Assembly: GCA_019448385.1 (NCBI GenBank)
Contig: JAGTXO010000018.1
Location: 496,001 to 560,000 of the forward strand
Reading direction: 5' to 3'
Origin: Diacronema lutheri
Lineage: Eukaryota; Haptophyta; Pavlovophyceae; Pavlovales; Pavlovaceae
Length of the DNA: 64,000 nt
Shown here one piece after another: positions 27,586-35,580 of the stretch. Position 1 is the stretch's first letter. The number at the start of each line of letters is the position of its first letter. The translations under genes were made by a program, and so were the position numbers. The notes under the pieces are model-generated. The model was not told the DNA's origin. It was given only the letters and a program-made list of their open reading frames with translations, and ran no database searches.

Positions 27586-30500
27586 TCACTTTGGTGGCGC
27601 AAGCACGCGCAGCAGCGCCATGCGCCGCTCGCGCAGCTGCGCATCGCCATCAGCCCCGCCGCCGCCGCCGCTGCCGCCGTCGCCGCCACTTGGCGCGGGC
27701 TCGCGCAGCTGCGCGATGAGCGCATCGACGTCGGCGCGGTGGCGGTGAAGGAAGGCCACGAGCCACTCGCTCGGCTCGGACACGAGGAGGAGCGCATAGG
27801 TCGTGCACGCGAACACGACGGTGTGCTCGCGCTTGGCCGCCTCGCTTGGCGCGTGCGTGGTGGAGCGCGCGGCGCGGAAAAGGCCCTTGCGCACCATCGA
27901 GCGGAGGACGAGGCCGTTCCATGCCTCCGACTGGAACGCGCGCCAGAAGCTCGGGCTCGCGCTGCGCAGCGCGCCAAGCAGCTCGACTGTCTCGCACGCC
28001 AGCTGCGAACGTTCGGCCGATGTGGCGACGAGGCTGTTCAGCAGAAAGAGCGCAAGCGCGCTCGGGTCCATCCCGACCGCCGAGAGGATGAGAAGCGGGT
28101 TGGTGCCGCGCGCGAGGACGGCGAGTAGCCCGACCACCTGCGCGAGCGCCGACGCCTCCGCGCTGCGCAGCAGCAGGATGAGACCGTACTGCGCCTGCTG
28201 GCGGTGCGCGGCGCGGCGCGCGTGCGCGGATGCGAGCAGGCGCTCGCACGTCCGCTCGGGCGCGCGCTTGGCAAGGCGTGCCAGGAGGGCAACGGCGGCG
28301 AGCTGCACGCGCTCGCCAGCCGGGTTGAGCGCGGGCGGCGCGAGGAGGCTCAGCACGCGCTCGAGGAGCGCATCCGCCGTCGCGCGGCGCGGCGGCGCCG
28401 CGGTATGCGCGTCCGCGTCCGCTGCCGGTGCCTCCTCGTCGACGTCAGCGGCGGCGGCTGAGCATACGGCGCGCCCGCTGTCGAGGAGGACGACGGCCGT
28501 CTTGAGGAGCTGCACGATGCCGAGCGCGTGCGAGTTGGCCGTCAGCACGTCGAGCCATGCAGGGAGCGCGTCGCCGAGGGACGCGAGCGTCTGCGCGCCG
28601 GCCGCGCCGATGTGCGCGCAGCGGAGGGCGAGCTCATCGCACAGCTGAAGTGCGCGCGTAAGCACGTCCAACGCCCGGCACACCGTCGGCGGATCGTCGT
28701 CGCCGGCGAGCACGCCGAGCTGCACGAGCACAGCGCCAAGCGCGGGCAGCAGGCCTGCACGCTCGTACGCGCACGCACCAGCGTGCCCGCACGTCGCGAT
28801 CGACGCGCGCACAAAGGCGAGCGGTGCCTCGACGCTTGCCCATCGCGTATCGTCGTCGGTATGAGTATTGCCATCGTCGTCCTCGTCATCGTCGAGCGGA
28901 GAGGGCAGCTCGGCACGCTCGATCCGCCGGGAAAACCAACCGCGGACCACGCCGACGATGCGTTGCGCGAGGTGCGCGTCGGGCGAGCTCGTCAGCTCGG
29001 CAAGGGCGTCGCGGCCGCACACCTGTCCGTCCACGCGCGCGAGCGCGCGCACCTGCGCGCGCGCGTGCACCGCAAACGGCGGCCGCTCGTCGCCGCGTGC
29101 GTCCGCTTCCGCGGCGAGCGCGCGCACAAAATCGCCCTCGCTGATGAGCCACGCTCGCAGCGCGCGCGCGCAGCTCGAACGGTGCGCACCGTGCGCGAGC
29201 GCCAGCCGAAAGCGCACGCTCTCCACTGCCATCGCCGGGAAGGCGCCGCGCGCGTCGAGCGCGCGCAGCAGCCCATCCATTGCCGCCGAGCAGTGCGCCG
29301 GCACCGCGCCAGAGCCGAAGGCCGCGTTCCACAGCCGGAGCAGCCGGCAGAGCGTGCAGTCGCTCTCGAGCGCACCGAGGTCGATCTGATCTGAGCTGAA
29401 GAGCGCGCCGAGCGCGGCGCGCAGCTCGCCCATCCGCAGCTCGCCCACGCGCACGTCGGCGCTCGCGTGCAACGAGCTGCTTGCGCTGCGCTGAAGGAGC
29501 TGCAGCTCGGGCGTGCCGGCCGCGGAGACGGGATGGCCACCCGCTGGCGGCGCATCGACGGACAGGCAGAAGACCTGTGCGTAAACCAGCTCGACGGCGA
29601 ACGCGAGAGAGCGAGACGAGCAGCGTGCCGACGAGCGCCACGAGAGCCATGCATTCAGGATCAGCTCGGGCGCCGGCGGCACGGCGAGGCTGTCGGCAGC
29701 TGATTCCGCTTCGCGCGCGGTGTCGTCGCCGAGCTGCAGCAGGCGGGATGGAAGCGGTGGCAGGCTCTTGCCAATCTCCGGCAAATCGAGCGCGCGCAGT
29801 GCCAGCGCCGAGAGCAGGTTGGCCGCGCGTCGGCCGCCCGCGTGGCTGCGCGCGCCGACGCCGTGTGCGTCTTCGTGGAGGCCGCCGTGTCGACGGCTAT
29901 GCCCAAAGAGCGAGGCAAGCAGCGAGCGCGCATAGCCCACGCGCTGCGCGCGAGCGTCCGGCGCGTCGCCCGTCGGCGGGATGAGCGCCGCCTCCGCGAG
30001 GACGAGCAGCCCAACGCACAGGCGGTGAGGCAGCTCGTGCAACTGCCCGGTGAGCGGCGCGATGAGGCGCGCAAAGCTGAGGTCCAGCACCTGCGTCACA
30101 CGCTGCGCGTCGTGCGCGGCGTGATCGGCCGCCACGCCATGCGAGACGACGTATGCGCACACGACGCACATGCTGGCGAGCATCTCCGGGCCAAAGGCGG
30201 CGTCGAGCTGCAGATTGGCATTTCGGCTGGCGAGCTGCTTGAGCGCGAAGAGGCCCACTTCGCACATCAGCGCCGCTGGCGACGCCGTCGACGCTATCGA
30301 CGCGTCTCCACTTCCGCCCGTCGACAGCGTAGTCGCGCAAGGGGGCGCGCCGTCGACTGGCTCGGCGCAGCTTGCGCTCTTCGCCGGGCCATCGCACGCG
30401 CACACGTTCTCGGCGAGCGCGAGGAGGCGCTCGATCTCAAGCATCGATCGGCACGGCATCGTGTGCCGCACGACGTGCTCAAATCCCTCCCACGCGCCCG

Positions 30501-31845
30501 CCGCTCCGCCCGCGCGCGCGGAGGGCGACGACGCGAGCAGCAGCAGATGCCATGCACGGTCGGCATGCTCGGACGAGAGCACGAGCTCGCCCTTGCCGAG
30601 CAGCACGCGCGCCAGCGCCGACGCGCTGTGCGCGAGGCTTGAGAGGAGCGACGAGCGCGCGTTATCAAGCCGCGCTGCGTCCGCGCCGCGCGCGCCATCG
30701 TGCTGCGCGCTGCGGCTCTCGCCGAGGAGCGCTGCATCGCTCGTGTCGCGCAGCAGCGCGCCATCGACGCGCAGGAGCCGGACGAGGGCGTTGAGGGCGT
30801 CGAGGGCTGCCACAGACTGCGCCACCGTGCCCTCGCGAGCCCGCAGCACGTTGAGGACAAAGTCGGGCAGGCTGTCGTGCGCGCACCACGCGCCAACGAG
30901 CAGCGGCGAGCTCTCGCACGCGCATTGGATGAGCGCGCACGCCTCGATGCGCAATGCCGGCGTGCCCGCGAGCAGCCAGCGCTTGAGCAGCGCGACAAAG
31001 TTGACTTGGGTCGCGGCCGACGCCGGGAAGGCGGCAGAGCGGGCGGTCCGGCGCCCGTCTGGCCCGATCGCAGCGTCTGCACCGGCGCGGTCGTCGTCGT
31101 GCAGCTCGAGCCGTAGCGGCGGCGGTGGCTGCATACGGTTGATATCCGGATGGTGCGCGACAAGGCAGCGCAGCAAGCTGATGTGATCGAGCGTCTGCGT
31201 CTCATCGTCCACCCGCCCGATCACGCCGAGATGCAGCTCGAAGAACTGCAGGCCGAGCGTCTCCGCGAGCAGCGGCACGCCATACCCCGCCTCTGCGAGG
31301 CTCACAAGCACGCGCGCGCGCACCGCTCCGTCCTCTGTGCTCAGCCGCGGATCGGCAAGGTCGCACGCAATGTCCACGAGGAACTCGGGATCGACGCGAG
31401 CCGCCAGCTCGGGAGTGACGAGCCCGGCGATCAGCACGAGCAGCGCCGAGCACTGCGCGAGCTGGCCGCATGCGCATGCACGAGCGCGCGCGCGTCCAAG
31501 TGCATCCGAAGCGGCGTGCACCATCAACACGCGCCCCTCGCCCTCGCCGAGCTGCTGATCGGCGAGCGCGGCGACGCCGAAGCAGAGCTCAAGCGCGGCG
31601 GCCGCGAGGTCCTCTTCGGCGGACGCGAGAGCGCCCGTCGCATGCGCGCTGAGGATTGCGAGCGCCGGTGCGTCTGGCAGCACGGCCACGCCCGCGTCCA
31701 GCGAGCGGCATGCCGCCCTGCAGCGCATGATTTTCTGCAGCGAGGGCACGTGCGCGTCGCCGAGCAGTGCGCACGCGCAACGCAGGCACGCGCCGCCTTC
31801 GCCCGCGCCGTCGAGGCCGCACGTGGCGCAAGCAGCACAGGTCAT
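27586..31845 (-). CDS. Large helical-repeat protein, tentatively PRD1/MEI1-like
   Basis: 1419 residues in one exon. The N-terminus has paired cysteines (CAACATC, CLRCAC), then armadillo/HEAT-like helical pairs over most of the length, such as FVALLKRWLLAGTPALRIEACALIQ and VAALDALNALVRLLRV. The order, with a short Cys-containing start followed by ARM-type repeats with the LRIEACALI-type segment, recalls plant PRD1 and animal MEI1, needed for Spo11-dependent meiotic DNA breaks, but I cannot align it fully and other ARM proteins remain possible. Low-complexity inserts with Asp/Glu and Gly/Ser occur near residues 975 and 1390. A possible 5'-UTR intron acceptor (poly-C then CAG at 32052-32073) lies upstream on the minus strand. 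Confidence 0.55.
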   Translation of the reverse strand: MTCAACATCGLDGAGEGGACLRCACALLGDAHVPSLQKIMRCRAACRSLDAGVAVLPDAPALAILSAHATGALASAEEDLAAAALELCFGVAALADQQLGEGEGRVLMVHAASDALGRARARACACGQLAQCSALLVLIAGLVTPELAARVDPEFLVDIACDLADPRLSTEDGAVRARVLVSLAEAGYGVPLLAETLGLQFFELHLGVIGRVDDETQTLDHISLLRCLVAHHPDINRMQPPPPLRLELHDDDRAGADAAIGPDGRRTARSAAFPASAATQVNFVALLKRWLLAGTPALRIEACALIQCACESSPLLVGAWCAHDSLPDFVLNVLRAREGTVAQSVAALDALNALVRLLRVDGALLRDTSDAALLGESRSAQHDGARGADAARLDNARSSLLSSLAHSASALARVLLGKGELVLSSEHADRAWHLLLLASSPSARAGGAAGAWEGFEHVVRHTMPCRSMLEIERLLALAENVCACDGPAKSASCAEPVDGAPPCATTLSTGGSGDASIASTASPAALMCEVGLFALKQLASRNANLQLDAAFGPEMLASMCVVCAYVVSHGVAADHAAHDAQRVTQVLDLSFARLIAPLTGQLHELPHRLCVGLLVLAEAALIPPTGDAPDARAQRVGYARSLLASLFGHSRRHGGLHEDAHGVGARSHAGGRRAANLLSALALRALDLPEIGKSLPPLPSRLLQLGDDTAREAESAADSLAVPPAPELILNAWLSWRSSARCSSRSLAFAVELVYAQVFCLSVDAPPAGGHPVSAAGTPELQLLQRSASSSLHASADVRVGELRMGELRAALGALFSSDQIDLGALESDCTLCRLLRLWNAAFGSGAVPAHCSAAMDGLLRALDARGAFPAMAVESVRFRLALAHGAHRSSCARALRAWLISEGDFVRALAAEADARGDERPPFAVHARAQVRALARVDGQVCGRDALAELTSSPDAHLAQRIVGVVRGWFSRRIERAELPSPLDDDEDDDGNTHTDDDTRWASVEAPLAFVRASIATCGHAGACAYERAGLLPALGAVLVQLGVLAGDDDPPTVCRALDVLTRALQLCDELALRCAHIGAAGAQTLASLGDALPAWLDVLTANSHALGIVQLLKTAVVLLDSGRAVCSAAAADVDEEAPAADADAHTAAPPRRATADALLERVLSLLAPPALNPAGERVQLAAVALLARLAKRAPERTCERLLASAHARRAAHRQQAQYGLILLLRSAEASALAQVVGLLAVLARGTNPLLILSAVGMDPSALALFLLNSLVATSAERSQLACETVELLGALRSASPSFWRAFQSEAWNGLVLRSMVRKGLFRAARSTTHAPSEAAKREHTVVFACTTYALLLVSEPSEWLVAFLHRHRADVDALIAQLREPAPSGGDGGSGGGGGADGDAQLRERRMALLRVLAPPK

Positions 31846-32163
31846 CGTAACTGAGGTGAGTGACTCGTTTAGAGTTTTTCGCGGTCATTCACAAACGCAC
31901 GCGCCTCCGAGGGCTGCGTGCGAAGGTGGAGGCGCGTCGGCCCGCTTTCGGTCGTTCGCAGACCTGGCGTCCCCGTCTGCCGATCGCATGGCATGACCAG
32001 CAGGGCGAGAGTCAAGACTCAAGACCGCGATGGTGTCGCGGAATTGCATCTGGGGGGGGGGGGGGGGGGGGGGTTGGGGGGGTGGGCCCGGTTGGGGCCA
32101 CCCGGGCCCGCATGCGTCGCATGCGCGCCGTGAGTGAGCGCAGCGGCACTCAGCAGCCGGCCG
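31846..32163. other. Spacer with a 22-base G run
   Basis: Between the start of the helical-repeat gene and the stop of the next minus-strand gene. Plus 32052-32073 is an unbroken G22, i.e. C22 followed by AG on the minus strand, exactly like the poly-C acceptors in the chromo-barrel and 22971 genes. Around 31863-31880 is an AT-rich patch with ACTCGTTTAGAGT. No ORF of note. Confidence 0.6.
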
Positions 32164-32904
32164 TCAGGAGAGCGCGCACGCGTCCATGCCCGGCGGTGGA
32201 TCGTCTACACGTGCCGCCAGCCTCTCGGCGATGGCGGCGCCGGTGAGGCGCGGCCGTGGCGACGTGAGGGTGCTGCGCAGCGTGCCGTCGTCGTGCGCCG
32301 TGAGCTCGAATGAACCGCCGCGCGTGGAGACAGGGAATGCGGCGAGCGCCGCGGGCAGGCCACCGCGCGCGGCCGAGCGGAACGTAGCGACAAACTGCGC
32401 CGCGGAGCCGCGCGCGTGGCTGCCGGACGCGTTGTCGGCCGGTGCAAGCGTGAACGTGACGGCTGGTACTGCGGACATGGGCACGCCCGCGCGCACGACG
32501 AGCAGCTCATCGACGCCCGCCAGGCGCTCGAGCGGCGGACACGGCGTCGCGTGTGGGGCGAGCCCGCGCACGGTCACGGCGACGCCCCATCGCGAGCCGG
32601 AGGCTGCGAGCGGGTACATGGCCGCGACCTGCGCGGGCGAGTATTGCCTGCAGTCGCCCAGCTCGCCCACGCCGATCGCCACGAACAAGCCGGGCGCCGC
32701 CTTGCTCGCGGCCTCGAGGAGAAGCACGGGCCGGCCGACGAGGAGCGCGGGTGCGCAGGCTGAGAGCAGCACGACATCGCACAAACCGGCAGTGAGCGCG
32801 AAGCTTGCGTCTCCGTCGAGGACGAGCGCCACCAGCCGTTCACTCGCGCTGTCGTCGAGCTGCGAAATTGAGAGCGCAGCGAGACTGTCGACCGGGTCGG
32901 CCAT
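32164..32904 (-). CDS. Conserved-looking protein of unknown function
   Basis: 246 residues, single exon from the first ATG. Alternating short hydrophobic strands (LVALVLDGDASFALTAG, CDVVLLSACAPALLVGRPVLLL, VDELLVVRAGVPMSA, AVTFTLAP) suggest a beta-rich globular fold. No TM helix, signal peptide or catalytic motif stands out, and I recognise no family. Tail about 20 residues is Pro/Asp-rich. Divergent from the NOL7-like gene with 110 bases between starts, which include an AT-richer segment that probably serves both. Confidence 0.62.
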   Translation of the reverse strand: MADPVDSLAALSISQLDDSASERLVALVLDGDASFALTAGLCDVVLLSACAPALLVGRPVLLLEAASKAAPGLFVAIGVGELGDCRQYSPAQVAAMYPLAASGSRWGVAVTVRGLAPHATPCPPLERLAGVDELLVVRAGVPMSAVPAVTFTLAPADNASGSHARGSAAQFVATFRSAARGGLPAALAAFPVSTRGGSFELTAHDDGTLRSTLTSPRPRLTGAAIAERLAARVDDPPPGMDACALS

Positions 32905-33014
32905 CGTCCATGAAAATGCGCGCCAGACCTGTTGTTAACCGAACCCACTGTCAGTGTCTCGGGACTCGAGTACTCACATACTTGAGGACGTGAAACTGTG
33001 GGCGACGAGGCAGC

Positions 33015-33746
33015 ATGGTGGGCGTGCGCACGAGGACGCACGCGAGGAACGACGAGGGCGCGGCGGCGGCGGTTGCCACCGGTGGGGAGGACGACGACGC
33101 GCCCGAGGAACTCCCCGCGCGTGTCACGGCGCATGCCCCGCGCCGCGAGGCGCGCGTAAAGGTGCCGACCGCCGTCGAGCTCGCGCGCGCCGCAAAGGCA
33201 CGCCGCCAGGAGGTCATCAGCACGGGCCTGCGCAGCGCAGGTGCGGCCGCGCCCGGCGCGCTGCCTGCCGAGATTCTCGAGGCGGTGGCGGGCGTTCGCA
33301 TGCAAGCCAAGCCGGCGGACGAGCGCGCCGCCGAGCAGCGCGAGGAGCAGATGGCTGCCGCGCGCCGCAAACGCGCGGCCGAGCGCCGGCGGCAGGCCGC
33401 CAAGCTCGAAGCGGCGCTCGCGGCCGAGCGGAAGCGGGTGCTCGCCAATCCGAGCCGTGTGCTCAAAACGGACGGCCACTTTCGGCTCGCGCAGCTCGTC
33501 GACGAGCCGCCGCGCGGCGGCCTGCCCGCTGCGCGCTCCGCGCCCAACCCCGCTGCGCTCCAGTTTCTCAGCTCTCATGCGTACGGCTCGCGGCTGCGGC
33601 GCACGCCGTCGGCGCAGGCGATGGCCGAGGCCTTTGCCGCCAAGCAACGGCGGCAGCTCCTTGCGGCGCGCGCGGTTGGCGGCGCGGTCGCAAAAGCGCG
33701 CGGCGTCATCCCGCGCAAGCGCGCCGCTTCCAAGCAGCCGTCGTGA
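33015..33746 (+). CDS. Basic coiled-coil protein resembling nucleolar NOL7
   Basis: 243 residues. Order of features resembles NOL7: an acidic patch (GGEDDDAPEEL), then LPAEILEAV, a long basic helix (REEQMAAARRKRAAERRRQAAKLEAALAAERKR), VLKTDGHFRLAQL, a FLSSHAYGSRLRRTP segment like the NOL7 FxxxxLYG box, and a Lys/Arg-rich end (RKRAASKQPS). NOL7 is a nucleolar factor of early small-subunit ribosome assembly. Support comes from motif order, not a computed alignment, so the name is tentative; a basic nucleolar or nuclear protein is safer. Confidence 0.5.
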   Translation: MVGVRTRTHARNDEGAAAAVATGGEDDDAPEELPARVTAHAPRREARVKVPTAVELARAAKARRQEVISTGLRSAGAAAPGALPAEILEAVAGVRMQAKPADERAAEQREEQMAAARRKRAAERRRQAAKLEAALAAERKRVLANPSRVLKTDGHFRLAQLVDEPPRGGLPAARSAPNPAALQFLSSHAYGSRLRRTPSAQAMAEAFAAKQRRQLLAARAVGGAVAKARGVIPRKRAASKQPS

Positions 33747-34015
33747 ACTTCGCGCTCCGCGCCTGCCCGGGAGCTCGCCGAGCCTCTGGGGCCCGTCTCG
33801 TCGTTCGATGGGCTTTACAACGTGGGAGTGCTGCCGCGGGGCCTCGCCGACATCCGGGTCTGTGGGCGTGGCCTTCCTGAATCCTGACTGGCCAGTGGCC
33901 ACCCAAGGTACAATTTTTAAAATAAATAAAATAGTTTCTGACCTCAAACTTGAGATCGTCGAAAACAACGCGCTGGAACAGAATCCATCCCCGAGAAAGG
34001 TGAAACCAAATCGAA
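33747..34015 (+). promoter_or_regulatory. AT-rich promoter of the His/Cys repeat gene
   Basis: After 150 GC-rich bases, 33905-33975 is the most AT-rich stretch of the window, with TTTTTAAAATAAATAAAATAG (33913-33933) a TATA-like core about 90 bases before the ATG, followed by TTTCTGACCTCAAACTTGAG. The contrast with neighbouring promoters suggests strong or specialised expression. Confidence 0.5.
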
Positions 34016-34387
34016 ATGGACCAGCTCGCTCTCGCGACGCCGTTGGATTCAAACCTTGCCGACGAGATCGAAAAGCACAGCACCTGCGCGAGCCGCGGCA
34101 AGCACCGCGTCTATCACGGCAACGGCGCGTACCACTGCGCGGGGAACGCCACCGACGAACTGTTCGAAGATGTACTCGAGAAGCACAGCACCTGCGCGAG
34201 CCGCGGTAAGCACCGCGTGTATCACGGCAACGGCGGGTACCACTGCGCGGGGAACGCCACCGACGACCTATTCGAAGATCCACTCGAGAAGCACAGCACC
34301 TGCGCGAGCCGCGGCAAGCACCGCGTCTACCACGGCAACGGCGCGTACCACTGCGCGGGGAACGCGGTCGACGAGTTTTTCGACTAA
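34016..34387 (+). CDS. Small protein of three 36-residue His/Cys repeats, no known family
   Basis: 123 residues: an 18-residue leader (MDQLALATPLDSNLADEI), then EKHSTCASRGKHRVYHGNG + (A/G)YHCAGNATDELFEDVL repeated three times (residues 19-54, 55-90, 91-123, the last cut to 33). Each unit has two Cys 17 apart and four His in KHSTC, GKH, YHG and YHC, a plausible metal-binding or disulfide-linked mini-fold, joined by acidic linkers. DNA copies (34070-34177, 34178-34285, 34286-34384) differ at only a few sites, mostly in the linkers, so the array is young or homogenised. No signal peptide, TM helix or NLS is seen; the leader itself looks like a worn linker. Nothing I know matches; a faint similarity to Cys/His-rich secreted minidomains is not enough for a name. 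Confidence 0.72.
   Translation: MDQLALATPLDSNLADEIEKHSTCASRGKHRVYHGNGAYHCAGNATDELFEDVLEKHSTCASRGKHRVYHGNGGYHCAGNATDDLFEDPLEKHSTCASRGKHRVYHGNGAYHCAGNAVDEFFD
34070..34384 (+). repeat. 108-bp coding tandem repeat, three units
   Basis: Units start at 34070, 34178 and 34286 with a 108-base period, identical over most of the 90-base His/Cys core. Differences cluster in the acidic linker and one codon (GCG to GGG) in unit 2. Confidence 0.95.
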
Positions 34388-34797
34388 TCGAGGTTTGCTA
34401 GCAGCTGAGGTGAGCGGCAGGCAGCCTGCGCGAACTGTGCGTCCACGAGACGCATTCGCATGTGCACTTCGACCTGCTGCAGCGCCGTGTGTTCGGGGGA
34501 CGCGCACACCCGACGTTGTATAAACTTGTAACGCCTGCGTGCCAAGGGGGGACTCTGTGAGGCTCGCCTCGTCTTCACCGTAGTCGCGTGCCAAGGGGAG
34601 ATGCGCATCTCCCCTGTTCTCGCAAATGTGATCGGCGCTCCCACGGGAATGTGAGCGGGCCGCTCGACGAGGTGAATGTGAGCGGCGCTCTGCGAGATGA
34701 ATGTGAGCACGCTGGCTCAACGTTCACCTCGTCGGGCCGCTCGACGAGGTGAATGTGAGCGGCGCTCTGTGAGCGGAGCATCTAGAACTTCACCGTC
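34388..34797. repeat. Cluster of short direct and inverted repeats
   Basis: No gene. A 36-base unit starting GGGCCGCTCGACGAGGTGAA recurs at 34657-34692 and 34734-34769. GCGTGCCAAGGGG occurs near 34536 and 34587. GGGGAGATGCGCATCTCCCC (34595-34614) is a perfect 20-bp palindrome. ACGTTCACCTCGTCG at about 34718 pairs with CGACGAGGTGAATGT at 34742. AATGTGAGC appears at least four times, and CTCGCAAATGTGA at 34618 is a partial copy of the foldback arm that follows. Confidence 0.8.
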
Positions 34798-34958
34798 TTC
34801 CCTGTCCTCGCAAATGTGAGCCGGCCGTAGGGCCCACCGGGGTCAGAACTCGGAATGCCTCACCCCAGGTTCCGGAATCGAGGCGTGCACGGCCCATCCT
34901 TTCCGAGTTCCGACCCCGGTGGGCCCTACGGCCGGCTCACATTCGCGAGGACAGGGAA
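34798..34958. mobile_element. Foldback (inverted-repeat) element, MITE-like or hairpin RNA
   Basis: Arms 34798-34855 and 34901-34958 are reverse complements over 58 bases with two mismatches, around a 45-base loop. Both mismatches are CpA in the left arm against CpG in the right-arm complement, as expected from CpG decay; transcribed from the minus strand both become G-U pairs, so the minus RNA would fold into an unbroken 58-bp stem. It starts 28 bases past the stop of the minus-strand gene at 34987. No transposase or target-site duplication was identified, so a small non-autonomous DNA element is only one reading; a structured 3'UTR or small-RNA precursor is another. Confidence 0.65.
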
Positions 34959-34986
34959 AACGACCCCACCCCCCCTACGAACGCTT

Positions 34987-35580
34987 TCAGCCGGCGTACC
35001 GCCGCGCGACGGCCGCCGACGAGGCGACCGCGGTGCGGACGGAGCTCACCTGCCGTCTGGCGAGCGACGCCGCGCGCAGCGCGCGGCGTCGCCTGTACCC
35101 GTGGGCGAGCTGCGAGATGGGAAACGTGAGCGGCCATGCCGACGTCTTGAGCACGCCGCCGCCAATGCGCAACACGCGCGCCGTTGCGCGCACGAACGGC
35201 ATGCGCGCTCGGATCGAGTCGATCCATAGTCGGAGCCGGATCTGCTTGAGCAGCAGGGCAAATTTGACGCCGCGGTACATACCGTACGAATTGAGCACGA
35301 GCAGGCCGGTCTCGACGATCACCATCCGCACCAGCCATCGCCGGCTCTCGCGCACCTGCACGTCCATCAACGCTTGCTGCTGCGCGATCTGCGCCTCGTG
35401 CGAATGCAGCCGGCCAACGGTCGTCGACATGCCGAGCAACGAGGCAACCACCGCCACGTAGAACGTGCGGCGCGTGCGCTTCCACCGGTCGCGCGGGCGG
35501 GGCGAGGCGGGCAGCGTCTTGCGCCCCACGTCGGACTCGGAGGCTGACCGACCGACTCTTCTCGGCAGAGCGACAGCCAT
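34987..35580 (-). CDS. Two-TM membrane protein of unknown function
   Basis: 197 residues from the ATG at 35580; ten more codons upstream lead only to GTG. A basic, Ser/Arg-rich N-terminus (35-40 residues) precedes two hydrophobic helices, TFYVAVVASLLGMSTTVG (about 39-56) and WLVRMVIVETGLLVLNSYGM (about 81-100), linked by a helical His/Gln-rich loop. The C-terminal half is strongly basic. Hairpin topology with basic tails might suit a mitochondrial or plastid membrane, but no family is recognised. AT-rich promoter with GAAAAAAACTACTGAGAGTC lies at 35615-35645. Confidence 0.6.
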   Translation of the reverse strand: MAVALPRRVGRSASESDVGRKTLPASPRPRDRWKRTRRTFYVAVVASLLGMSTTVGRLHSHEAQIAQQQALMDVQVRESRRWLVRMVIVETGLLVLNSYGMYRGVKFALLLKQIRLRLWIDSIRARMPFVRATARVLRIGGGVLKTSAWPLTFPISQLAHGYRRRRALRAASLARRQVSSVRTAVASSAAVARRYAG

